NCBI RefSeq assembly: GCF_025994315.1
Contig: NZ_BAQE01000002.1
Direction: 5' to 3' (one strand)
Origin: Swaminathania salitolerans
GTDB taxonomy: Bacteria; Pseudomonadota; Alphaproteobacteria; Acetobacterales; Acetobacteraceae
DNA: 64,000 nt
In this document: positions 54,911 through 63,437 of the stretch, in pieces
Layout of the letters: each line of letters begins with the position of its first letter
Position numbering within the stretch: the first letter of the stretch is position 1
Made by a program: the position numbers and the translations under genes
Notes under the pieces: generated by a model
Told to the model about the DNA's origin: nothing
The model's input: only the letters and a program-made list of their open reading frames with translations
The model's database searches: none

Positions 54911-57064
54911 ATGTTCAATTACTTCCGCAAGGAAATCGAATGGGCGGGACGTCCGCTCGTTCTCGAAACCGGTAAGATCGCCCGTCAGGCCGATGGTGCC
55001 GTGGTCGTGACCTATGGCGATACCGTCGTGCTCTGTACGGCCGTCGGCGCCAAGACGGTCAAGCCCGGGCAGGATTTCTTCCCGCTCACGGTCAACTACC
55101 AGGAGAAGTCCTACGCTGCGGGGCGCATCCCGGGTGGCTTCTTCAAGCGTGAGGGGCGTCCGTCCGAGTCCGAAACCCTCATCGCCCGCCTCATCGATCG
55201 TCCGATCCGTCCGCTCTTCCCGGATAATTTCCGCAACGAAGTGCAGATCACCGCGACCGTGCTCAGCCATGACATGGAGAACGATCCGGCGCTCGTCGCA
55301 CTGATCGGGTGTTCGGCTGCGCTGACGCTTTCCGGCATTCCGTTCTACGGCCCGGTCGGTGTGGCGCGCGTCGGGCGGATCGATGGCGAACTCGTCGTCA
55401 ATCCGACCATCGCGCAGATGAAGGAGAGCGCGCTCGATCTCGTGGTCGCAGGCACCAGCGAAGGCGTCCTGATGGTCGAGTCCGAGGCGTCCGAGCTTTC
55501 CGAGGATGTGATGCTCGAGGCCGTGACCGCCGGTCATGACTCGTTCCAGCCGGTGATCGATGCGATCATCGATCTTGCCGAACATGCCGCAAAGCAGCCC
55601 TGGGATCTCGAAGGGCCGACCAAGGAGCAGATCGCCCTGCGCAAGCGGGTCGAGAAGATCGGCACCAAGCTGATGGCCGACGCCTACAAGGAAAAGGCCA
55701 AGCAGGCGCGTTACGAGAAGATCGCGAGCGCCAAGGCCCGCATCGTGGAGGGACTCGAGGAAGAAGGGCTCGATGTCGAGCTGGCCAAGCCGATGCTCAA
55801 GGAGCTCGAGGCCCAGGTCGTGCGCGGTGCCATTCTCAAGACCGGACTCCGTATCGACGGTCGCGACACGAAGACGGTCCGCCCGATCGTCTCCGAGGTC
55901 GGTATCCTGCCCCGCGCTCACGGTTCGGCGCTTTTCACGCGCGGTGAAACCCAGGCGCTGGTCGTCGCCACCCTCGGCACGACGCAGGACGAACAGATCA
56001 TCGACGCGCTCGAAGGCGAGTATCGCTCGAACTTCATGCTGCATTACAACTTCCCGCCTTACTCGGTCGGCGAGTGCGGTCGTATGGGCAGCCCGGGCCG
56101 TCGCGAGATCGGTCATGGCAAGCTGGCTTGGCGCGCCATCCACCCGCTCCTCCCGGGCAAGGACCGTTTCCCGTACACGGTGCGCATCGTGTCCGAGATT
56201 ACCGAGAGCAATGGCTCGTCCTCCATGGCCACGGTCTGCGGTTCGTCTCTCGCGCTGATGGATGCCGGTGTTCCGCTGCCGCGTCCGGTTGCCGGTATCG
56301 CCATGGGGCTGATCAAGGAAGATCGCGGCTACGCCGTGTTGTCGGATATTCTCGGTGACGAGGATCATCTCGGCGACATGGATTTCAAGGTGGCCGGAAC
56401 CGAGGCGGGCATCACGGCCCTCCAGATGGACATCAAGATCACCTCGATCACCCCGGAAATCATGAAGGTTGCGCTCGAGCAGGCGCGTGACGGTCGTATC
56501 CACATTCTCGGCGAGATGGCGAAAGCGATCGACGAGGGGCGTGAAGGCGTGTCGCGCAATGCGCCGAAAATCACGACCATGACCATCGCGAAGGAAAAGA
56601 TCCGCGACGTGATCGGGCAGGGCGGCAAGGTCATTCGCGAGATCGTCGAGGTCTCGGGCGCCAAGGTCGATATCAATGATGAGGGTGTGATCACGATCGC
56701 GGCCTCGAATGACGAGCAGGCCCAGAAGGCCATCTCGCGCATCGAGGGGATCGTGGCCGAGCCGGAGATCGGTCGCATCTATGACGGCAAGGTCGTCAAG
56801 ACCGCCGATTTCGGCGCGTTCGTGAACTTCCTCGGCCCGCGCGACGGCCTCGTTCATATCTCCGAGCTGACGGACGGGCGCGTCGCCAAGACGACCGATG
56901 TCGTCAAGCAGGGAGATGCCGTGAAGGTCAAGGTCGTGGGCTTCGACGATCGCGGCAAGGTCAAGCTGTCGATGCGGGTTGTCGATCAGGAGACCGGTGC
57001 CGATATCTCGGAGAGCGTCGGCGCCAAGCCGTCTCGTCCGTCCAGACAGCGCGACGCTGACTGA
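54911..57064 (+). CDS. pnp: polyribonucleotide nucleotidyltransferase (PNPase)
   Basis: 717 residues. Two RNase PH domains are separated by a helical domain; the second carries RIDGRDTKTVRPI, LHYNFPPYSVGE and GHGKLAWRAI. A KH domain (KIRDVIGQGGKVIREI) and an S1 domain (YDGKVVKTADFGAFVNF) follow. It degrades RNA 3' to 5' by phosphorolysis. ATG 54911 has AGGAC 7 nt upstream. Confidence 0.98.
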   Translation: MFNYFRKEIEWAGRPLVLETGKIARQADGAVVVTYGDTVVLCTAVGAKTVKPGQDFFPLTVNYQEKSYAAGRIPGGFFKREGRPSESETLIARLIDRPIRPLFPDNFRNEVQITATVLSHDMENDPALVALIGCSAALTLSGIPFYGPVGVARVGRIDGELVVNPTIAQMKESALDLVVAGTSEGVLMVESEASELSEDVMLEAVTAGHDSFQPVIDAIIDLAEHAAKQPWDLEGPTKEQIALRKRVEKIGTKLMADAYKEKAKQARYEKIASAKARIVEGLEEEGLDVELAKPMLKELEAQVVRGAILKTGLRIDGRDTKTVRPIVSEVGILPRAHGSALFTRGETQALVVATLGTTQDEQIIDALEGEYRSNFMLHYNFPPYSVGECGRMGSPGRREIGHGKLAWRAIHPLLPGKDRFPYTVRIVSEITESNGSSSMATVCGSSLALMDAGVPLPRPVAGIAMGLIKEDRGYAVLSDILGDEDHLGDMDFKVAGTEAGITALQMDIKITSITPEIMKVALEQARDGRIHILGEMAKAIDEGREGVSRNAPKITTMTIAKEKIRDVIGQGGKVIREIVEVSGAKVDINDEGVITIAASNDEQAQKAISRIEGIVAEPEIGRIYDGKVVKTADFGAFVNFLGPRDGLVHISELTDGRVAKTTDVVKQGDAVKVKVVGFDDRGKVKLSMRVVDQETGADISESVGAKPSRPSRQRDAD

Positions 57065-57075
57065 TCTCCCGTTTC

Positions 57076-57106
57076 AGGAAGGAGGCCTGCCGAGGCTTTC
57101 CTTCCT
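57076..57106 (+). terminator. hairpin after pnp
   Basis: AGGAAGGA (57076-57083) pairs with TCCTTCCT (57099-57106), with inner GCCT/AGGC pairing. It starts 12 nt after the pnp stop. There is no T-run, so it may protect the 3' end or partly terminate before the next gene. Confidence 0.55.
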
Positions 57107-57124
57107 TGGAGTACAACACAGATT

Positions 57125-58555
57125 ATGATGTCGATTGATACCGTCCGTATGGCTGGCCGGGATGTGCTTCCCCTCGTTGAGGGCGGGAAAGGCGTTTCGG
57201 TCTCGACTGGTATTTCCGCTGGCCACTGGGCCGAAGCAGGCGGGGTGGGGACGGTATCGGCCGTCAACGCCGATAGTTATGACGAGAACGGTCACCGCAT
57301 TCCGCAAACCTATCTCGGACGCACGCGCCGGGAGCGGCATGAAGAGCTGATTCGCTACGCCATCGAGGGCGGTATCACCCAGGTCAGGATCGCGCGTGAG
57401 ATCGCGGGATCCAGCGGCATGATCAACGCCAATCTTCTCTGGGAGATGGGCGGTGCCGAGCGCGTCATCGAGGGGATCCTCGAAGGGGCACCGGGGCTGA
57501 TCGACGGACTGACCTGCGGTGCCGGGATGCCTTACCGCCTCTCGGAAATCGCAGCGCGTCACAAGGTTCACTATTACCCGATCGTTTCCTCGGCCCGTGC
57601 CTTCAACGCGTTGTGGAAGCGCTCGTACAGCAAGACGGCCGAGCTTCTCGGAGCCGTGGTCTATGAGGACCCCTGGCGTGCCGGCGGGCATAACGGATTG
57701 TCGAACACCGAGAATCCTCTCTCGCCGGAAGATCCGTATCCCCGCGTCGCGGCATTGCGACGGTCCATGAACCAGTTCGGTCTGGGTAGCGTTCCGATCA
57801 TCATGGCGGGGGGCGTATGGTGGCTGGAGGAGTGGTCACACTGGTTCAACAATCCTGAAATCGGCCCCATCGTCTTCCAGTTCGGCACGCGACCGCTGCT
57901 CACCCGCGAGAGTCCCATCCCCGCTGCCTGGAAGCGCCGCCTGCGCCGCCTGAAGGAGGGAGACGTCTATCTCAACCGTTTCTCGCCCACGGGTTTCTAT
58001 TCCTCGGCAGTCAATAACAGCTTCCTCCGCACGCTTCGGGCCCGTTCCGAGCGGCAGGTCGCCTATAGCAGCGAGCCCATCGGCGAGCATGACACGCCGC
58101 ACGGGATCGGCGCCCGCAAGCGCGAAGTGTTCATGACCGCGGCCGATCGGGCTCATGTGCTCGGCTGGGAGGCGGCAGGCTACACGGAAGCGATGCGCAC
58201 GCCTGATTCGACCCTGGTGTTCGTCACGCCGGAGGAGAGCCGGACCATCGTGGCCGATCAGGTCGCCTGCATGGGCTGTCTCTCGGAATGCCGCTTCTCG
58301 AACTGGAGTCAGCGCGGTCCCGGATACACCAACGGTGCGAAGGCCGATCCCCGATCCTTCTGTATCCAGAAAAGTCTTCAGGACATCGCGCATGCGGATG
58401 ATCTGTCGGGCGAGGCCGAGGCCGATGCGCTTGTCGATCATAACCTGATGTTCGGCGGCACCAATGCATGGCGTTTCGCTACCGATCCGTTCTATGCTGA
58501 CGGTTTCACACCGTCGGTCAAACAGCTGGTCGAGCGGATCATGACGGGGCGTTGA
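57125..58555 (+). CDS. nitronate monooxygenase-like flavoprotein
   Basis: 476 residues, an FMN TIM-barrel protein of the 2-nitropropane dioxygenase family, longer than usual. GISAGHWAEAGGVGTVSAVN near the start, GLIDGLTCGAGMP, GAVVYEDPWRAGGHNG with the active-site His, and IIMAGGVWW are visible. The C-terminal third adds a Cys-containing segment (ACMGCLSECRFS ... RSFC, about residues 380-420) that could bind metal or an Fe-S cluster. The substrate is unknown; nitronate or enoyl-type chemistry is possible. Confidence 0.8.
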   Translation: MMSIDTVRMAGRDVLPLVEGGKGVSVSTGISAGHWAEAGGVGTVSAVNADSYDENGHRIPQTYLGRTRRERHEELIRYAIEGGITQVRIAREIAGSSGMINANLLWEMGGAERVIEGILEGAPGLIDGLTCGAGMPYRLSEIAARHKVHYYPIVSSARAFNALWKRSYSKTAELLGAVVYEDPWRAGGHNGLSNTENPLSPEDPYPRVAALRRSMNQFGLGSVPIIMAGGVWWLEEWSHWFNNPEIGPIVFQFGTRPLLTRESPIPAAWKRRLRRLKEGDVYLNRFSPTGFYSSAVNNSFLRTLRARSERQVAYSSEPIGEHDTPHGIGARKREVFMTAADRAHVLGWEAAGYTEAMRTPDSTLVFVTPEESRTIVADQVACMGCLSECRFSNWSQRGPGYTNGAKADPRSFCIQKSLQDIAHADDLSGEAEADALVDHNLMFGGTNAWRFATDPFYADGFTPSVKQLVERIMTGR

Positions 58556-58587
58556 ACCCCGCTTCATTGCAGGAAGAGGTGGCGTGC

Positions 58588-60543
58588 ATGGTGAAGGGTC
58601 GATCCCGTCAATCGTTCATGCCGTTTCTCTCCGCCTTCCTGTCTCTCTCCTCCAACCGCTTCGCCCGCTTTGCCATCACGCTCACTCCGGAGCAGCTCAG
58701 CCTGCGTGAAGGGGTACGCGCCGGTGTCATCACGGCGCTCGCTCTGCTCCCCTCTCTGCTTTTCGATGCGCCGCTCTATGCATGGAGCGCCTTCTCCTGT
58801 TTCTGGGCCTGTCTGATCGATCCGGGCGGTCCGCAGCGCGAGAGATTCGAGGTGCTGGGTGGATTCACCCTCGCGGGGAGCCTCGTCGTGGCCCTCGCCT
58901 CCTGGGGGGCGTCTTTCGGTCCGGTTCTGATCCTTCCGATCGTCGCGCTGATCGGTCTGGGATGCGGCATCTCACGGATTTTCTCTCCGGCCATCATGCA
59001 GCTCTGGGTGCTGGTGGGCTGCGCCGGACTGGCGGCGACCGGCTTTCCGTCGCAGCCCGCCGGAGCGCTCGCGATTGCGGGGCTTTTCTTCGGTGGCGGG
59101 GCACTTGCCTCGCTTTTCTGTCTGGTGCTCTGGCGGCAGCATCCATACGCACCGGCCCGCCGAAGTCTGGGTGCCGTTTTCTTCGTTCTCGGCCTCATGG
59201 CGCGTGAACTCGCGGCGGGTCGCCTTCGTGAAACGGTTCACCGCCAGAGCGTCCGCAATGCGATCGAGCGCGCACGTGCCCTGATTCGCGCGCTCGACGC
59301 GCGCCACGGCAATCAGCGCGTGCGTATGCGCATGGAAGCAGCCCTGTCGACGGCGGAGCGCCTCTTCACGGCTCTGCTCGCTCTCGAACATCTTGCCGAG
59401 GCGGGGCGTCTTGTGCATGAGGCGCGCGTACCGATACGCGCCATGGCGACGATCTGCCATGAGACGATGCGGCAGCTCGGGCGCTACGAGCCCGATTTCA
59501 GCGTCTTGCGGGAGCTGGTTCGCAGCTTCGGCCGTCAGATACATGGCGACAACCTCGTCCAGACCATGCCTTTCGTTGCAAGCGTCACCAGTCTCGAGGC
59601 GATGATCGGAGCCTTTTCCCGCCGCTCCGGATCAGAGGCCGGGCGGAAAGGAATCGTCTGGCGGCGTCCGGGGGCGGGACAGTGGCTCTACGCGGCACGG
59701 CTTTCCGTGGCCCTGTGTCTTACCGAGCTCGTCTGCCTCTATGGCGGACAGGGTTTTTCCTACTGGGCACTGATCGCAGCGCTGCTCGTCATGCAGCCTG
59801 CCGGCCATGTCACCCTCATTCGCAGTGTGGAGCGGGTCACGGGCAGTCTTGGCGGAAGCCTGCTGGCGGCCTGTTTCGCGATCCTCCTGCCGGGAAAAGC
59901 CGCTCTTCTGGTCGTCGCCGTCTTTCTCTCGCTCGCGGCCATTGCGGTCAGGGCCGTCAATTACACCCTGCTCGTGTTCTTTCTGACCGGCCTCATCGTG
60001 GTGATCGCCGAAGCCGTGATGCCCGGCGAGGGAATCGTCTGGACGCGCGTTCTCGACAACACGATCGGCAGCCTCGTCGCCCTGCTTTGCGTGTCGTTCC
60101 CACGGCCCGGACGTGAGCTGGGCGAGCGCGACACCGCCCTGCGCCGCGCGCTCGTCGCCAATTACCGTTACGCTGCGCTGGTGCTTTCGGGAGATTGCGA
60201 TCCGACGCAGACGGATCGCTTGCAGCGCGAGGCGGGCATAGCGACGATTGCGGCAGAATTCTCCCAGAACGGTCTTCCCCTGTTCGGCGGTCTGGCGGCA
60301 CAATTGCGGGAGTCGAAAGCCCAGTCGGGAGTCGCCCTGCTGAAATCCCTCCGCTGTCTGAGTGGAGAGATGACGCTCTACCGGTTCGACATGCTGGATG
60401 GCCTGCGTGCACCCGCGCCCGCGGCAGCTCGGGAAATGGCATTATACGCAACCCGGCTCGAAGCCGGAGCACCGCTTCCGGACTCCATCGTCATTCCGGG
60501 CGATGAGGTAACAGCGCTTCAGGGTCAGGCCCCCGCGAACTGA
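58588..60543 (+). CDS. FUSC family (aromatic-acid exporter-like) membrane protein
   Basis: 651 residues with two sets of membrane helices (about 45-190 and 375-510) flanking a cytoplasmic helical region, as in AaeB/YccS-type FUSC proteins. REGVRAGVITALALLPSLLF, AFSCFWACLIDPGGP and SYWALIAALLVMQPAGHVTLIRS are recognisable, the second being the FUSC core motif. It probably exports hydroxylated or weak aromatic acids. ATG 58588 has GGAAGAGG upstream; TTG 58552, overlapping the previous stop, is an alternative. Confidence 0.85.
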   Translation: MVKGRSRQSFMPFLSAFLSLSSNRFARFAITLTPEQLSLREGVRAGVITALALLPSLLFDAPLYAWSAFSCFWACLIDPGGPQRERFEVLGGFTLAGSLVVALASWGASFGPVLILPIVALIGLGCGISRIFSPAIMQLWVLVGCAGLAATGFPSQPAGALAIAGLFFGGGALASLFCLVLWRQHPYAPARRSLGAVFFVLGLMARELAAGRLRETVHRQSVRNAIERARALIRALDARHGNQRVRMRMEAALSTAERLFTALLALEHLAEAGRLVHEARVPIRAMATICHETMRQLGRYEPDFSVLRELVRSFGRQIHGDNLVQTMPFVASVTSLEAMIGAFSRRSGSEAGRKGIVWRRPGAGQWLYAARLSVALCLTELVCLYGGQGFSYWALIAALLVMQPAGHVTLIRSVERVTGSLGGSLLAACFAILLPGKAALLVVAVFLSLAAIAVRAVNYTLLVFFLTGLIVVIAEAVMPGEGIVWTRVLDNTIGSLVALLCVSFPRPGRELGERDTALRRALVANYRYAALVLSGDCDPTQTDRLQREAGIATIAAEFSQNGLPLFGGLAAQLRESKAQSGVALLKSLRCLSGEMTLYRFDMLDGLRAPAPAAAREMALYATRLEAGAPLPDSIVIPGDEVTALQGQAPAN

Positions 60544-60660
60544 ACGAGGCATTCCGCTTCTGCGTAGCGTGACAACCCGCAGCGCCCCTGGTCCCTGGTC
60601 CCGGGCGTTTCCTTTCCTCCGTGCGCAGGGACTGCATTGCCAGATCCCGGGAGGGAACGT

Positions 60661-61074
60661 CTAGATCAGGCAGAGTTCGGACAAGGCGCGCCGGAGATCG
60701 GGGGGCAAGGTATCGAGCCCTTCATGGGCACTTCGCGTGCCGAGATCGGCAGGCGCGTCGTCGGGCCTGAGATAGCGCCAGCCCTGGAACGGCCGCATCG
60801 CGCGGGGCTCGACCGGGATGATCTCGTCGGTGACGAGAATATGCGTCCCGATCTGCCCGTCCGGCCGGGTGAAGGGACGAAATCCCGCGACAGGCTGGCG
60901 GCAGAGAACCAGCCCGCCCATCACACGATAGAGCGAGCCCTGGTTTTCGATCTCGGCGGCCTGTTTCGGCATGGTCCGGGTGCGGACGACGCCGTATCCG
61001 TCGATCCGCTCCCCCTGACGCATCCATGCGGCAAGTTCGTCGAGCGTGGTGCATCCCACCACGAGCTTGATCAT
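60661..61074 (-). CDS. DUF1489 family protein
   Basis: 137 residues. The N-terminus MIKLVVGCTTLDELAAWM and RVMGGLVLCRQPVAGF, RPFQGWRYL match the alphaproteobacterial DUF1489 family of unknown function. ATG 61074 lies 12 nt after the nucleoside hydrolase stop on the same strand; a TTG at 61083 would add three residues. Confidence 0.75.
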   Translation of the reverse strand: MIKLVVGCTTLDELAAWMRQGERIDGYGVVRTRTMPKQAAEIENQGSLYRVMGGLVLCRQPVAGFRPFTRPDGQIGTHILVTDEIIPVEPRAMRPFQGWRYLRPDDAPADLGTRSAHEGLDTLPPDLRRALSELCLI

Positions 61075-61086
61075 ATGGAGCAAGGC

Positions 61087-62184
61087 TCAGTGTTTCCCCA
61101 TCAGGTCCCGCGCCTGGGCGATGTAGTCCTTCTTGAAGCGTGCGACATCGATTGCCTGCACGATCCGGACCTTCCTCAGCCCCATGGTGCGGGGGGCAAG
61201 CGACTCGGGCCAGACCCGCGCATGGCCGTAGAATAGTCCCTTGCCGGTCTCGACATCCATATAGGCCTCCGTCGAGCGCGTGATCAGCGAGGGATCGACC
61301 GCAACTGCGCTCGTTACCTCATCCCACATCGCGAGCGGGACATAGTATCTGGTCAGATAGTGCGTGACCGGGGTTTCGTGCCCCTTGCCGATCCCCGCGA
61401 CATCCTGTTTCGAGAGGGTGACGTCGTTCGAGACATTCGCAACGGACGTGATTTTCGGCCAGGGTGCGCTCAGGGTGATGTGAGCGGCTTCGGGATCGAA
61501 GATCAGGTTGAAGTCGGAAGCGTTATCCGCATTGCCCGTGACGGAGGTCATGGAGAGATCGAGATAGCCGCCCATGAAGACGAGCTGTTTCGCCGTTGCC
61601 GCGAAACTCGGATCGAGACGGATCGCCAGAGCGAGATTGGTCATGGGGCCGCCCTCGATAATGGTCACCTGATGCGGATGGGCGTGAACCTGCTGGATCA
61701 GGAAAAGCGCGGCCGGAATGCCCTGGGGCCGGATGGTCGGCGCGCCGTCGGGCGAGGCGGGCACATCGGGCTGGCTGTCCGGCGTGTGGGCCATCGATCC
61801 CATCCCGCCCCAGGCGCCTTTCCAGGGGAGGGTTCCGAATTGCTGCTCGCGCAGGCGCGTCAGGGCAACCGTGTTGATCAGGGGCTGCGTCGCCCCGTCA
61901 TAGACCGGAATGTCGCGATGGCCGGAGATTTCCAGAAAACGCCTGATCCGGGCGCTTTCCGCATTTTCCCAGTCGTCTCCGGCGACGACCGTGATCCCGA
62001 GAAGCGTGACATGCGGGTTGTTCAGAAGCGGGATCACCGACTGGATATTCGACCCGCCCGGACCGAGATAATCGTTATCCGCAATGACCAGTTCCTTCGC
62101 CGCCTGCGGGGCGGCGTGGAGCGGCGCGGTCGAAGCGGCACCGAAGGCGGCAAGGGCGAGGCTGGCGAAAAAGCGGCGAATCAC
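61087..62184 (-). CDS. exported nucleoside hydrolase-like protein
   Basis: 365 residues with a signal peptide (VIRRFFASLALAAFG ... LHAAPQ). GTG 62184 has GGAAGG 8 nt upstream and replaces the longer frame to 62262. The body matches inosine-uridine-preferring nucleoside hydrolases: LLGITVVAGDDW, IEGGPMTNLALAIRLD, FMGGYLD, FNLIFDPEAAH. The N-terminal Ca2+ motif, normally DTDPGxDD, reads DNDYLGPGGSN, missing the two consecutive Asp, so activity or substrate may differ. It likely releases bases from nucleosides in the periplasm. Confidence 0.82.
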   Translation of the reverse strand: MIRRFFASLALAAFGAASTAPLHAAPQAAKELVIADNDYLGPGGSNIQSVIPLLNNPHVTLLGITVVAGDDWENAESARIRRFLEISGHRDIPVYDGATQPLINTVALTRLREQQFGTLPWKGAWGGMGSMAHTPDSQPDVPASPDGAPTIRPQGIPAALFLIQQVHAHPHQVTIIEGGPMTNLALAIRLDPSFAATAKQLVFMGGYLDLSMTSVTGNADNASDFNLIFDPEAAHITLSAPWPKITSVANVSNDVTLSKQDVAGIGKGHETPVTHYLTRYYVPLAMWDEVTSAVAVDPSLITRSTEAYMDVETGKGLFYGHARVWPESLAPRTMGLRKVRIVQAIDVARFKKDYIAQARDLMGKH

Positions 62185-62279
62185 GGCGTGTACCTTCCGG
62201 ACAAGAGGCAGAAGACGAAAGGAAGCGCGAGAGTTCCTTCGGGAAAGCGCCTCCCGCCTCATCCATGCGGGAGAATCGG

Positions 62280-63437
62280 TCAGAGGACCAGTGCCGAAAG
62301 AAGCGCCTCGAGACGCAATCGTCCTTCACGGGTCGCGATCAGCCTCTCGCGATCGAAGGTCAGATAGCCCTCCTCGAGGGCCGCATCCAGAATCCGCGGA
62401 TCGAGACACTCGCCGATTTCCCTGCTCGTGCGCGTCCGGAACGCCGCGCAGGAAATCCCTTCCGTAAGCCGCAACCCCATGAGAAGCGCCTCGCGACCGC
62501 GCTCCTCCGCCGAGAGCGGAATTTCCTCGGTCGATCCGCAGCCGCCCTGTTCGACCCGCCCGGCCCAGGGCTCCGGGGCACGATGACGGCGTATTGCCAG
62601 AAGGTCGTCGCCGATGGTGAGACGCCCGTGTGCACCGGGGCCGATACCGATATAGTCCTGATACCGCCAATAGGTCAGGTTGTGTCGGCTCTCGGCGCCG
62701 GGGCGTGCATAATTGGAGATCTCATAGGGCAGCAGCCCGTGACGTCCGGCAATGTCGGCCGTACGCTCGTAAAGGCGCGCAGCCTGCTCGTCATCGGGCA
62801 GATGGAAGCGACCCTGACGATAGAGCGCCTCGAATTTCGTGCCCTGCTCGATGGTGAGCTGATAGAGCGAAAGATGGTCGGAGGCGAGAGAGAGCGCCCG
62901 GTCGAGCTCCCCGGACCATTCGGAAAGACTTTGCCCCGGGCGGGCATAGATCAGGTCGAAAGACACCCGCGCGAACAGGCTGCGTGCCGTTTCGAGAGCT
63001 GCAATGGCCTGGGAGGCGGAATGCTCCCGCCCGAGAAAACGCAGCGAGGCGTCGTCCAGGCTCTGGATCCCGAGCGAGATCCGGTTCACCCCGGCCTCGC
63101 GAAACGACGCCAGCTTCGCCCGCTCGACGCTGGTGGGGTTGGCTTCGAGGGTTATCTCGAGATCGGGTTCCGCGTCGAAATATCGCGACGCGTCCTCGAT
63201 CAGGGCTGCGACCGTCTCCGGATCCATGAGGGAGGGCGTGCCCCCTCCGAAAAAGATCGAGCGGAGCGGGCGGCGACCGGTTCGCGCCGCGTCATGGGCC
63301 AGCTCCTTTCGCAGCGCCGAGGCGAAACGCTCCTGGGGGATCGTTTCCCTGACATGGGAGTTGAAGTCGCAATACGGGCATTTCGCCAGACAGAAAGGCC
63401 AGTGCACATAAAGCGAGAGCGGAGCGGCCCCGGTCAG
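62280..63437 (-). CDS. hemW: HemW-type radical SAM heme chaperone
   Basis: The radical SAM motif CLAKCPYC has Cys16, Cys20 and Cys23 of the called product, followed by GGGTPSLM, EANPTS, NRISLGIQS and the C-terminal HemN domain with YEISNYARPG. HemW binds heme and is related to but distinct from coproporphyrinogen oxidase HemN. The frame upstream of 63437 lies wholly inside kup; the only coupled start is CTG 63437, whose TG overlaps the kup TGA as CTGA, giving 385 aa. GTG 63536 or 63545 would create a 35-37 residue extension without family support. Confidence 0.88.
   Translation of the reverse strand: MTGAAPLSLYVHWPFCLAKCPYCDFNSHVRETIPQERFASALRKELAHDAARTGRRPLRSIFFGGGTPSLMDPETVAALIEDASRYFDAEPDLEITLEANPTSVERAKLASFREAGVNRISLGIQSLDDASLRFLGREHSASQAIAALETARSLFARVSFDLIYARPGQSLSEWSGELDRALSLASDHLSLYQLTIEQGTKFEALYRQGRFHLPDDEQAARLYERTADIAGRHGLLPYEISNYARPGAESRHNLTYWRYQDYIGIGPGAHGRLTIGDDLLAIRRHRAPEPWAGRVEQGGCGSTEEIPLSAEERGREALLMGLRLTEGISCAAFRTRTSREIGECLDPRILDAALEEGYLTFDRERLIATREGRLRLEALLSALVL

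Noticed and set aside
54734..56857. 707-aa open frame antisense to pnp
   Set aside because: Mirror of pnp third-position GC; no recognisable domain.
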